Origin: Megalonaias nervosa
Lineage: Eukaryota; Mollusca; Bivalvia; Unionida; Unionidae
Direction of reading: 5' to 3'
DNA length: 64,000 bases
Assembly (NCBI GenBank): GCA_016617855.1
Contig: JAECUM010004454.1
Location: 21,934-85,933, forward strand
Shown one piece after another: positions 22,592 to 34,224 of the stretch. A program made the position numbers and the translations under genes. The notes below the pieces were generated by a model, which was not told the DNA's origin, did not search any database, and saw nothing but the letters and a program-made list of their open reading frames with translations. Position 1 is the stretch's first letter; the number at the start of each line of letters is the position of its first letter.

Positions 22592-22900
22592 AAGAAGTCT
22601 TGACCATCCCTTCAAAAGGATTAGCTATAAGATTTTCAAGATGGGCAACACAACAGCTATATTTGATTTCATATAAGCATCATTTTCATTTAGGATCAAC
22701 TAGACACATATCAGATGTGCAGGATCATTTGTATTTAGGATCAGCTATACCTTGGGATGAATGTGTGTGTAAGGTTTCATGGCAATTCTCCAAGTAGTTT
22801 AGGAGCAGTAGCAATAATCAACTTGTGCTAATGGATTGACAGACAACAAGTACAATGGGCAACGGGCCATACCATAAGCTCTTCTGGTCTATGACCAACA
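22592..22900 (+). repeat. Repeat family B, 3' end copy
   Basis: ATTTTCAAGATGGGCAACAC, TTTCATTTAGGATCAACTAG and GTAAGGTTTCATGGCAATTC, followed by AACTTGTGCTAATGGATTGACAGACAACAAG and CCATACCATAAGCTC. The same ending, with GGACCAACGAAACACCATCC, is at 46715-46750. It continues family B on the far side of the piggyBac insertion. Confidence 0.6.
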
Positions 22901-23233
22901 AACAGAGCTAAAACTAACATCCACTGCATTATCTACACCCATCCAACCCATCAGCATAACATAATTTACAAGTTGTCAAACATCGCATATGACGTACAGA
23001 TCACCAAAAGGCTCTTTCAACCAACTGTAACTCAAAACCCAAAACACCAGTACATGTCAAAAAAACAATCATTATGTGTACTTATGTTTTTCAGACAAAT
23101 CTCTCTGCAATATCTGCAGTTTTATGAATAGGCAAGATAAGAACAATCACACAACATACCAAAACATGTTTGTTGGCAGATTTATCAAGCTAAATTTCTG
23201 AAGGCTGAGCTGGAGATGTTTCTTCAGCAAGGG

Positions 23234-23721
23234 ACACCTCCCCTCAGTAACTCGCACCCTGTTAACTCACAAACCCACTTATTACATGGGGTCAGTAATG
23301 AATTCCATTTTTTAACCAAAAAGTACCAAATATTTGACCCCTATTTGCTGAACATTAAAATCGTGATCAAAATTGGTAAATGAAACCTTGATATATCTTT
23401 AGTTTTACTGTCAAAAACAGTTGATATGACCTGGAAATCTGAATCAACATTACGAAATTTTCAACTTTTAATAGAAAGTCGTGTATTGTGTTCAAATTTC
23501 TTTCCAAAAAACGTTCTTCCCAATGCAATTTTAAAACACATATTTAGCTATTAAACAGACCAGTTTGCCCGCCCTTCCCCCTCCAGCAGTTTTCTTTATG
23601 TCAAGCCAGGATAATATCATTTCAAACTGTTATGGATGTCCCTCGATAATTCACGCCCTCTCTTATAGTGCAGTGTATGTTTTTGGATCCCACTGTGCCT
23701 GAGTTATCAAGAGAGAGGTGT
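23234..23721. mobile_element. Inverted-repeat element family C, copy 2
   Basis: The left end is ACACCTCCCCTCAGTAACTC and the right end reversed is ACACCTCTCTCTTGATAACTC. Inside, CTCGCACCCTGTTAACTCAC-type phrases occur on the left and their reversed forms on the right. Spaced AACTC repeats of this kind are seen in pogo/Tigger-type termini, but no TA duplication was found. The 488-bp copy lacks about 1.1 kb present in copy 1. Confidence 0.55.
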
Positions 23722-24640
23722 ATCAACAAACGTATCCCAAATACCACTGTTTATCCGACACAGATCAACTGCAGTGTGATATAAAGACCCTTGATGAGAG
23801 ATCACTATTTTGTGAGACTACCTTTGGGGAGTGAAGGGTGGCAGTAGCATCCCTTTCAACAATGGTTTCACTGGGCAAGGGGAGGGTGCAATATACCATG
23901 TGTTAAAATTAATGTATAAGCTCAGGTGAATATGGGGAAATAACCTCATCAAAGATACATTTTAAAATCTGATTTGATTATTCAAAATACTCCTAGATAT
24001 AAAACTTGTCCCCTATGCATACCAGTTTTCTTCACAACCACCATAACCACAGTTTTGGATAACAGAAAAATAGGATGAAAACAAAATAAAGCCTCTTTTC
24101 ACTCTTGCAGATGTAGGCATAAAAAAATGAATATTCATCATGACCTACTTAAGTTTAGCTGAGCATGCTGAAGAAATCTGTTTCTGATGATGAATTCAAA
24201 TCAATCAATAAGGCAGCCTACAGGCTTGTCTTGCTTGACAAAGCAACAGCAGGGGTAGAAATGGCAAGAGCTGACTTCTTGCTAAAATATCTTTTCTTAT
24301 TCTGGAAAAGGTCAGTGAATGACACAGTTGGCCACACTCTGGCTATTGCATTATCATCATACATCTAGGACTATGCAAACAGCCTGCTGTTCCCTAAAGT
24401 ATCTGCAATAAAATCTTGTATGCCTACCCATACATACACTAAGACCTAAAGTGATTAGAAACACAAAAATCAATCACCACTGCTTCCTTGTCTATTCCAT
24501 TTGTCAAGACCAGATCAATAGGTTTACTCTCCTTCAACAGTGCATGGTTTTCAAAGCCTGATGTAGGACCATTGGTATCTTAAAAATCTAGCACAGGATG
24601 AGAGAAATTTTTATTTTTTAAAACTGATTACATATAATGA
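23722..24640. other. No recognised gene; one unassigned 67-codon frame
   Basis: The frame at 24165-24368 (plus) begins MLKKSVSDDEFKSINKAAYR and ends in a stop. Its composition is protein-like (charged, few low-complexity runs), but I know no family for it, and there is no clear acceptor or donor. It may be a decayed exon or part of an element. The remainder is AT-rich spacer. Confidence 0.25.
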
Positions 24641-24980
24641 TTGTGTGTGTCAGTGTGTGTGTGTGTGTGTGTGTGTTTTGTTTTTTTAAAGTAGCTTTAA
24701 AAAATTTTCATATTACTACTATGTCTGCAGTGTGGCACTTTAGAGTGATGTCAAGCACTGAGGCATCATGCCGCAGACATGTAGCATTATGTCCCACCCA
24801 GTCACATCATCCCTACACCAGGCCGAACAGTCCTAACACTAACCTCTTAATGCTGAGCGTCTAGCAAGGCAGTTGCAAGTATCATTTTTATCAGTCTTTG
24901 GTATGACTCAGCAGGGGTTCGAACCCATGACCTACCGCATCCAAGGCGAACACTCTAACCACTAGGCCACCAGAGCGTTC
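24641..24980 (-). repeat. tRNA-derived SINE with CA tail, copy 2
   Basis: On the minus strand it reads GTGGCCTAGTGGTTAGAGTG, an anticodon-arm-like stretch, then GGGTTCGAACCCC (B-box, about 24914-24926). The same body as the 12641 copy follows and it ends in a CA run (seen as GT at 24641-24676). It lies immediately beyond the RNase H end of the third DIRS-like relic. Confidence 0.85.
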
Positions 24981-25142
24981 CCTCCTAAAAGGACAGCAGA
25001 AAATCTACTACTACAGAAACAGAGGGGCAGCTAGGATTAATGAGTTTCCTACTGTACCAAATACAGAAGATTCTCCACTCTGTAAAAAATAGTTGTAAAA
25101 ATGAACCCCTTTCATTATGACAGTAGATTCTTCCAATGTTTA

Positions 25143-25570
25143 TCAACAGGTTAAGGTGGTCTGGAAAGACATAAAACAGGGCTTGTTATACAGCATCATT
25201 GCAAACAAGTCCATTAGAGGTGTCCACCAAAGACTGAACATGGACTCTGCAACTGTTGTCACCAAGATCATTCTGTAAGAACTACCTTGCTTGTCCTGGA
25301 AAAATTGTCCACAAAAATTACATTTTCCTTGCCAAGAATGTGGCAATGTGTGCAATTCATTCTGATTCTGCTCAACACGGAAGGTTCCAGACTTCTACAC
25401 AAAGTGGAGACCAAGTGTCTCCTTGTCATCTGAGATATGCAACTACCAATGTATTCTTGGAAAACAGGGGTGCAATGATACCTGGCTTGATCTATACACA
25501 CTTTCTGGGTGAAGAATACAGCTCTCATTTCCAGATTGTGTATGTGGAGGACACTTCTTCCTTGGACCAA
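25143..25570 (-). pseudogene. RNase H of third DIRS relic
   Basis: On the minus strand the sequence begins VLHIHNLEMRAVFF (glutamate kept), continues in another frame as LVVAYLR-stop-QGDTWSP (usual VVAYINKQGGT.S), then CTHCHILGKENVIFVDNFSR (usual ARHIPG..N..AD.LSR). It ends with LWWTPLMDLFAMML (usual LWG.P.IDLFAT). Frameshifts and stops inactivate it. Together with the upstream blocks it confirms the element's direction. Confidence 0.75.
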
Positions 25571-25689
25571 TGGTCTTAGAGAAGTACTCCTTCTGGCTCT
25601 AAATGAGATGATGAGATTCTTATGAGATGAGATCTAATTTCTTGAGGTTCAGCATAAGTTTATCTGACCTACATTGGACCACAGTCATG

Positions 25690-26130
25690 CTATATGTTGT
25701 AACAGAGACTGTTTACTGCTGTTGTGCAGCACCAGTTTTCAAGGTACTGGAGTAGGGTGATCCACAGATACCTGATACCAGATCCTCCCATCACTCTGAC
25801 AAAAATCCTAGACACAGAATCTTGACAAAACGGCATGACTTGTAACTGGAAAGCCTCCTGCCTGATGCAAAAGTAGAAGTATTTCTTGTGTAGACAAAGA
25901 GTGGAATGTGTAAACAGAAAACCTGAAAGTTTATGAAAAATGCAAAGTCTCTGGACTTGATGTAACTCCAGACTAATGCTGCAGGCACCATCTTGTAGTG
26001 TTCCTCTCACAGGACTTAACTTTGTGGAAGAAACGTTTAAAATAAGCCTGTTTCCCACCGATTTTAGGTACTAAAAAGGAGAATTAATCAAGTTCCAACT
26101 GGTTTTAAGGGAAAAGGATGCACTGCAGGA
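25690..26130 (-). pseudogene. Reverse transcriptase of third DIRS relic
   Basis: Blocks in shifting frames on the minus strand are FSFLVPKIGGKQ (usual LVPKKDGG.RPV), VTSISLELH-like, CIRQEAFQLQVMPF (usual LRF...FQ..V.PFG), and RIFVRVMG followed by LLQYLENWC. The last corresponds to ILQYLDDWL, so both catalytic aspartates appear changed to E and N. The enzyme is inactive. The 122-codon frame 25690-26058 lies in this domain. Confidence 0.7.
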
Positions 26131-26408
26131 CAGGTATGGAATCACAGCAACAGGATAACTCACCAACACCCATTGTGAAAAAGGGGGAGGAGTCAGCAGA
26201 CTTCCACAACTTGACCTTCCAGCCTCTGTCTGGTGGACAACTGTTGTGGAGGGCATCTTAAAGAGAGTTGCCTACTGTTTTGTTGTCACTGCATACTCTT
26301 CTGGAATCTGGTCTGCCCCACTGGTTGATTTGGTTGAGTACACTTTCTGGTTGGCTTCAACAACCAGGAGCTGAAGCGAGAGAACTATGTTGATGGTCCC
26401 TTAGATCC

Positions 26409-26709
26409 TCAGGCAATGGCAGATAAAAGTCCGCCAAATAAGGTCTCTGGTTCTAGAAGAGAAGCCCTAAGGAGGTTCCTGCTATGGTCAGGCAAGACCC
26501 CTGAGATGCCCAAAGCAAAGCAGAGGTTAATTAGCTCTGCCAACAGCACCATGGCTATAGACAAGGCATATCTTGATGTCTTGCCTACTGCTTCCAGCCA
26601 CCATTGCAAAGTTACAGGTGATAAGGTTTCTTCCTTCAAAAGTCTGAAAAACTCTAATATCCTGACTGACTGGTGACTGATGTACTATGCCTGGTGAATT
26701 AAAACCCAT
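26409..26709 (-). pseudogene. gag-like fragment of DIRS relic
   Basis: The minus-strand frame 26409-26639 holds GISGVLPDHSRNLLRASLLEPETLFGGLLSA in pieces. The LL.ASLLEPETLFGG phrase resembles the end of the capsid-like ORF in DIRS elements of fish and molluscs. It lies just upstream of the reverse transcriptase, as gag should. The function would be particle assembly. The identification rests on one phrase. Confidence 0.4.
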
Positions 26710-27250
26710 GACTGCCCAGTGAGGTTTGACTGGTGCTTCAGTTCATGCTGACCAGCATCTGGTGATCGACATGGTGATCAGTGACTGGAAGCCAATGGCA
26801 ACTCAAATCTGCAGGAGGAATCCTACTCAAAATTATGAGAGCCAGAATGACACAGAGTTCTGTTGGGGTTGCATGAACTGCTTGCTCATCACCAAAGAAG
26901 AGCTTCAAGTACCTGTAGAATGTTGACCTTCCTCTGAATGGGGGAAGACACACAATCACTCCTTGATAGGGCAATGCTGTACCCTGAAACCCTTCCAGAA
27001 TTGCTCATGTTTAAGGTGCTACCCCTCCCTCCTGTAGTCACTGGGGCACACTCAATCCAAGCTTTGATACTATAGCCCTTAACAAGTGCCACTGCCTTCT
27101 TCCTAGAAGATACACAATTATTCTCTAGGAAGGTGCTGCTCCTCCCTATTTTATTTTTGGGGATTGCACTCAATTCCAACATCAAGCTGAAAAACTGTTT
27201 AATCCTCAAGACTGTTAACAGCTGCTCACTCCAGGGAGGTGCTATCACTC

Positions 27251-30200
27251 ACACTTTTATTCGGAAGGGATGTACTCTATCCAAGTATTTGATAGTATTC
27301 TGAGAAAGGGGGAAAAAGAATACTTCATTCCTTTAATGGTGCTCAAATTTTTGGGACAGTCCCAGATACTGCTAGACCATGGTCATCAAGAATCACTCAA
27401 AGCTGGAGTTTTGCTTAAAAAAATCATCTGGTTGGCAAAGGAGAGAAACCAACTCATAATTCCCACTGAACTTGATAACAACCCTGCTCTATGCTTACCA
27501 TATCATACGATTCTCGATGGAAGCTTCACAAGACTTACAGAATACTTTATTAAGAGACCACATGATATTAAAAAGATTTCCATTTACACATTGGATAATG
27601 AGATACTGGTCTTTGCAGTTCAAATTACCTGATCAAGTGGAAATCTGTCCCAAATGAAGGGCCTATAGAAAATTTGACTGTTGAAAAGGACTGCTCAATA
27701 GCCCCTAAATGTAGAAACCAAGAAATGTTTTTCTTGAGAAAGGAAGAGAAGAAAATCAGACACTGTACCCACTGAGGGACAGCTAGGATTGACATATCTT
27801 CTAAGACACTGAATCACAAGAGATTTTCCTTCTGACTTCTTACACCTTAGACAAGGATCGTCTCCTGGATTAAAATGATGCACTCTGCAACTCTGTCAGA
27901 AAACTTTTCTTAGCAGACAGATCGTTTGAGATAAGCTGAGCATGAAAGTGAGAAATCTAAGGGCTGTTGTAATAGAATGAGAGTCCCTGTGCCGCGATAT
28001 TAAGTCTCCACTCTGAGGTAAGGTTCTGTGATATTTCACCAGCAGACTGAGAAGATCGCTGAACCACAATCACTTGGACCAAAGATGGGCAATCAAAGTA
28101 AGCTGAGCAGTGGAGTGCCTGACTTAGTGTAAGCACTTGTAGATCATCCTGAAAGGTGGGAAGGCATAAGGCTAACTCAACAACATAAATGGATTATCTT
28201 AATGGGTGTAATGAGCTACACTAAGTAGTTAACAGATAATGGTTCAGTTCTAACATCAAAAAAAAGCAGCAAACAAACAACCCTCAAACAATGACAACAT
28301 AATCCAGAAAATGATGATCACTTACTAGTATTAAAGACAAAGACCTCATTCAAACCAAGCATCACAGATTAATTCCAAAGACAAATGTTGTACTCGACCA
28401 ATACATTGAAGCCCTTTAAAAAGATTTCTCATGGCATTCTTTGCATTTTGTGGGGGTTTTCACAATAAAGAAACAATACAAACCTCTGAAATGACTGTGT
28501 ACATCCAAGACAATTCGAACTGAAGATAGAATGGTTAATTTCAGTGGATATTCACAGACATCAGCACTACAATCGCAGTTGGTGACATAATTTAGTCTGT
28601 AAAAAATGACCACCTTACTGACCTCTAAAATTTAGGAAACAAGTAGCTAGCCTCTTTTTTCTTTTGCCTTTTTTCTTCTTTACCGTTTGGAACAGTCCTT
28701 ACATTTTGAATGGTCACGGTAACAAAAGATTAAAAGTCAGTAGGGTTCATTTCTGTTCTTGCAATATGGCTTTTCGTAGCAGTGTTATTTGAAGCAAACT
28801 GTGCTTTGACTGCTGATCCTCCAAGTGGTCATGTTTACAAAAGATTAAATCTAGGTTTGTGTTGTCAGTATGTTTTTGTGATGCAGTTGTTCAAAGCAGT
28901 GTCCAAAAGCATATCTGCCTAAAAATTATGATCACTGGTCATTTCTGCAAGTCGTGGCTCCCAACAGTGTCTTTATATAATAAATTCAATCCATGCATGA
29001 CGACTGTGGTCATAAATGACAGGTGGTCATTCAAGAGAGACTTTACTGTACAAGTTTTGAAAATATAAAAAAATTGGAAGGACCAGACACTTAGGTTGAT
29101 TATGTGTATGTATTTATGTATAGGATTTAATGCTGCATCACCACCATCCTAGCTATACACTGCCAAATAGGTATATGATAAAAAGCATACAACAAGCAAC
29201 AATAGGGGTAAAACACTTAAAATATGAAGTTCAATGTTTTGTTTTTTTTCTTCTAGCAATACCACTCTTTTTAAAATCCATGACCGTCTCTGCATGAATG
29301 TCATCATGGGACACATCCCTGGGCAAACAGGCTGCCTTCATTATGTAAAACAATGATGACTTTTACATCATAAGAATAAAATAACATATCCTGGAGCTAC
29401 ATTTGTCGCTCAGCATAAAATATGGAAAAATGTAAATGAATACATACCCAAAAAATAAATTTTGCCTCCTTTTCCAGCAGGTATATATCAAGCAGGTCAG
29501 TTGGTCAGTAACCTCTGACCTTGACCTACGTGCCCCAAGAAGACCAACTCTGGCTGGCCCCTTCTTTCTCCTCAAACAGAATCATGCACTACTTTAACAG
29601 CAAATTATCTGTGTATTGAAATCAGTCTATTTCCCACCCTTGACTGCTCCGCCAATGCACAAGTTACTCTGCTCCTTCTCCCTTTACTGATCTACCTGTG
29701 GGGAACACAAATATTGTCAAAATTAAATGCTGCCTTGCTGGGTCACACATTAACATTACATAATGCCCAGAATAAGAACTAAATATAATACACTAGTCAA
29801 CTTCATCAGAAAAATATTGATTTCTCCAGACAAAAATCTATTAAGGAAACCTAAATATTGAATATGGATATGCCTATGCAAATACTACTGCATTAATAAA
29901 TATGCAAACCAACAAAGTAGGACAGATTCATTTCACCTGCAACATATAAAATATAGACCGCATTGAACTAATCATCACTTCTCACTGCCACACAAATATG
30001 ATAACCTATTATCTTCACTTGTGTACTACGAAAATGAAAAACTAGAGATTAAACTCACTGATATCAAACAATACCGTCAAAAAAAAATAGAATTGATGCT
30101 ACAAAGCATCACTACAATGGTCCCTTTACAAAAATCACCTAAAACTTCAATGCAAATTTGCAAAATTCAATCTGTGAATGGGGGCAAAAACTATTTAATA

Positions 30201-30773
30201 AATAATCTTTTTATCAATTCCAGTCAGTTCAATGACTCCTTGTTTCTATAAATAACACAAGTGTTCTCTTGTATATACATGTTAAAACACCTTGTTTCCT
30301 TCATTTCCATTAGTTATAATTTTTTTTAAACATCTTATAATTATGATAACCAGTCAAAATAGTTGCAACAGTTCAGACATGGCGACTAAATTCCAACTGT
30401 GAAAAAACAATGAATATAAATGAAAATTAACAAAAATTATCCAAAAAAGAACAAAAACAAACAAAACAATGAGCAAAAAGAAATGAAATACTACTAAAGG
30501 AATGATAGTAATTTTTCATACTGCTAAAATTAAAAAATACAGTTGTTAAAAATTTCTAATAGTAAATTACAAAGTTTAGTTTAATTACCATGCCTCCTCT
30601 CAGGACCTGCTTTTTTTTTTTCTCTCACTACTTCAGTTATATATATAAAAATGAAATTATGTTTAAAATTTAATTATTAAGTCCATGCTGGACATCTGAC
30701 AATTATATGCATCTGATCAACCAGAGGCTTTCAGGAGACAGTTGATTTTATATGCAAAATGATTTGTAATTTT
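27251..30773. other. No recognisable gene
   Basis: 27270-27632 has a 120-codon plus frame opposite to the DIRS relic and without a known motif; it is probably the reverse of gag. The minus frame 27695-27883 is likewise unsupported. 28680-29070 shows loose repeats of TGGTCA(C/T)GTTTACAAAAGATTAAA. 29110-29170 (GGATTTAATGCTGCATCACC) resembles a common mollusc repeat start. TGACCTTGACCT recurs at 29516-29527. Nothing exon-like was found. Confidence 0.35.
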
Positions 30774-30803
30774 ACACACACACACAAACACACACACACA
30801 CAC
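30774..30803. repeat. CA microsatellite
   Basis: Interrupted CA run of about 15 units. Confidence 0.9.
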
Positions 30804-31740
30804 TTCTCTCTTATTTAAAACTGACTGATCCAATTTCTAATTTTAGGAATAACAATTTCTTTTGAATTCATTTTCAGTTCCTGTAAGTTCGTTTTTGGCC
30901 ATGATGCATTCATTCTGAGATATGTTTAATTCACTTCTGGTTAATTTAATTAATCTCTCCTCCTTTACTGTCATTTCTAGTGATTCAGCCTGTCCAAACA
31001 TAGAAAAATACCCCACCCCTCCCTCAACACAGCCATGATCCCGCCCCACTATGACTTAATAATCTTGGCAGAAAGTCAAGATTATATTAAAACAGCAAAC
31101 TTGCATGCAAGTGACCTAAACATTTCTAATGGAAAGAAATGAAAAAAATCAACTCTAATAGTAAAGGAGGGGCCTGTTGCGGGATGGTTCCCAGCAGTAA
31201 ATAAATAAAATGTTCCTAGTCTTACTATTTAAATCTTTCTCCACCACTTCTATACAATAACATGACCAAATCACTTTGTCTTTTAAGATACCAATAACTA
31301 ATGTAGAACAAAAATGAACTTTAACATACATGTTAACAAGTAAAATAGTGTCATATTAATGTGTAAAAGTGATACTACTCAATAGCATTTCTTGCTATTT
31401 TTTTTTTACACATTACTGCACTATAACAGTAGTTATCATACAGGAATAATTTCTTGTGGCATATTTCCAGATACATGTTCCAATTTTAACCTTGCTGGAA
31501 AATGTAAAGTATCTACTTTACCAACTGTCAACAGACACTTTATGAATATATCCTCACTTTTAATACCCTCAGATGTAAGATGAACTTGCACTGAACCAAT
31601 GCAAATCATTCTGAATGTTAATCATTTATTTATGGAGTTAAAATGTGTGAACAGCAAGACATTGTAAGCCTAGATTTCATGACAGATTAGTTGAACATGG
31701 TCCAGGTAGGTGTGGATACTGCACGAGCCACTTTCAACTG
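30804..31740. other. No gene seen
   Basis: AT-rich; the short minus frame at 30843-31049 has no recognisable domain. A poly(T) run lies at 31399-31407. Confidence 0.35.
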
Positions 31741-31744
31741 CCAT

Positions 31745-31950
31745 CTTTTCTGGTACTATCTATACTCGCTTATAAGACAAGTCCAACTGCAAACTGCACA
31801 AAGATTGCCATCGCATAATGTGCCAGCAGATCTGGGTCCATGCAGTTTCTTAGGAATAATCACTAGGACAAACAGCAAAGACACTGATCTGTAGGCACAT
31901 TATGTTATGGCAGATATGGATCTTCGTTTGCAGTTTGAATCAACTTACAG
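31745..31950. mobile_element. Foldback MITE-like element, copy 1
   Basis: The left arm CAAGTCCAACTGCAAACTGC...TGCCATCGCATAATGTGCCAGCAGATC and the right arm, reversed, pair over about 55 bp (GTTGATTCAAACTGCAAAC...TGCCATAACATAATGTGCCTACAGATC). The loop holds GTCCATGCAGTTTCTTAGGAATAATCACTAG, which recurs in the copy at 32404-32580. There is no coding content and the target duplication is unclear. Confidence 0.6.
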
Positions 31951-32229
31951 GTATGTATATCAATGATTTGGTATTAATGCAAACAGATCAGCCATATCCA
32001 AAAAGCAGATCAGATTAGAGCTGTATTCGAGATAAAGTTATATACACTGAACTAATAAGATAGTAATGGCCGGATAAAGAATACAGAAGGTGGAATGATA
32101 TATCAGCAGCCTTGGTAATATCAAACAGCATTATTATAAATTATAATGTAAATAAGAGACAACTCATCAATACCGAGACAACATTCGATCTATTAGGCAA
32201 ATACTTCATGAACAGAAATAGTGATATTT

Positions 32230-32331
32230 ATTACTCCCCATTCTGAATGCCTCCACACACGTCATTACTCCCCATTCTGAATGCCTCCATGCACGTCATT
32301 ACTCCCCATTCTGATTGCAAATACATACGTC
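32230..32331. repeat. Three tandem 34-bp units
   Basis: Exact 34-bp periodicity: ATTACTCCCCATTCTGA starts at 32230, 32264 and 32298, and each unit ends ACGTC. Units 1 and 2 differ at one position; unit 3 diverges in its second half. Confidence 0.9.
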
Positions 32332-32403
32332 AATGGGTAACTAAGCTTGACAAACTTTTGTATCCGATCATAATACTATCTGATGTAACTACAATGGGTT
32401 ATC

Positions 32404-32580
32404 ATATCATTTTGTACCATATATAACTGGTACAAGTCAGATTCAACTTCAAACTGCAAGACCCAGATCTGCCACTATATACTGTGGGCATATCTGGATC
32501 TATGCAGTTTGTTAGGAGTAATCAGTAGAAAAATGGCAGATCAGGACATATGTTGTTTGCAGTTGGACAAACCTTTTACA
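32404..32580. mobile_element. Foldback MITE-like element, copy 2
   Basis: Shares TGGTACAAGTC...CAACTTCAAACTGCA, CATATCTGGATC.ATGCAGTTTGTTAGGAGTAATCA and the right arm TTTGCAGTTGGAC with copy 1. The inverted arms are partly deleted. Confidence 0.5.
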
Positions 32581-32599
32581 CAGTGTGTTATACTTACAA

Positions 32600-34149
32600 G
32601 AAACTAACAATGCCAATATTAATCTTCAGCCAAGAATCTGCCAAATTAACAATTAATTTCATTTTCCAATTTAATTCCAACATTCATACAAATAAGAAAT
32701 TACACTGAACTAAGCTGGCAAAAACAATCACCAATAGTGATCAAATTTTTAGATTGTTATCGACTGATGAAAACAGCAAGTCTGGCAAATAAATATTAAA
32801 GGTTTGTTCAGTTGCAAAGTCGATGGCAGCCAAGAGTGCAACACATATTTCAAGTCGAATCAGAAAAAGGACTCTATTTATGAAAAGACACTTGCCGAAA
32901 TATAAAATTTAGCAATGAATCATTGCAAAACTGAAGTACTAAGAATACAGGCTGACTGGGGTGTCCAGGTAATTCTACATTAAATACAATCAAAAGACAT
33001 TAACAACAAAGTTCCTTTGTCATTACCATCAGTAAATAAGGATCAGTCACTAAATCCTTTTCCACTGACAAAAATGGAAACATTAATAAAAAATCAGCTG
33101 ACCCAGTACACGACATGAATTTATTGATTGAAATTGAGTATAAGCTTTCTGAACAATAAAAATTAGGTGCTTTGCAGTAATTTCCTGCGATAAATGTCCC
33201 TAGAGCTGCAGATCAGTTTGACACTAGGTATGCACAAAATAATATAAATGGGTGACAAATCTAAAAACATTTATGTGCACATACAAAATCTATGTAGATG
33301 TTAAAAGCATTCATAAAAGTCTTAAAATTTATTAAAAAAACAAACAAAAATTCCATGCTGATATTTAAGCCAATGGCCCAATCTCCAAGCATTAAATATA
33401 GTAGCCAATGACCCCCCCCACTTCAAGACTGGTACCCTGATCAATAATTAGTGGTCTGATTCCAAGACTGACCAACATCCCTCTAAACTGTACTCCTGAT
33501 CCAAATTAAAAATGTTTCAGAGCTTTTCTTCTCTTTACCTCTTAACAGAAAACTGAAGTAATAAAGCATTCTGAGAAAAAGCATTTCTATCAAAATTATT
33601 CCATATTGTATTTAAAGTGCTACACAGAAAACTCACACAATAGCTAAAGGTAACCACTCTAATCATTTCCTCTTATTATCAGAATGAGTTATGTCCCTTT
33701 ATAATTCAGACTGGTCTTGCAAAATAAAACACCAGCAGAGCTAAAAATACAGAAAGTGCCATACTGTTAGAAACACAAACTATTCTAAGAAACAGACAGT
33801 AGAAATCATGGCATAGGTCTTGAATGATGAATTCCGTTAAAGTAAAAAAAAAAAAAAATTTCAGAGAAAGAGTAAATTATTGTATGGAAAACTTGAAAAT
33901 ATTGGGTGAAGATAAAAATGGAAGCAAGGTTAGGAATGGAAAATTCCTTACTGGAGCTGTATTCAAGTAAAGCAAATACTGGAACATATTATCAGTGTTT
34001 TATGAGGTCAAATTTGGTGACTCCTTGAAAAATCCTTGCAATAACGTGCCATTTAATGTCAGTGATATTTGAAACATACAACTATATGTTATTAAAGCCT
34101 AAAATTTTGCCATTTTATCCACCAATAATTGATTGTGACACATTAACAA

Positions 34150-34224
<75 letters not shown>

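Larger units (their letters stand above)
25143..27250 (-). mobile_element. Third decayed DIRS-like retrotransposon
   Basis: From high to low coordinates on the minus strand: unassigned sequence with two or three diverged repeats of about 120 bp (27250-26890), gag-like C-terminus (26709-26409), reverse transcriptase (about 26130-25690) and RNase H (25570-25143). The recombinase is missing; a SINE begins about 160 bp further on. Frames are broken throughout. It shares block order with the relic at 6.2-10.3 kb but is clearly diverged from it. Confidence 0.7.

Noticed and set aside
27270..27632. 120-codon plus frame as a gene
   Set aside because: It lies opposite the likely gag end of a minus-strand DIRS relic and has no recognised motif or splice support.
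32230..32331. CRISPR-like array
   Set aside because: The 34-bp units abut directly with no spacers and there are only three; this is eukaryotic DNA.
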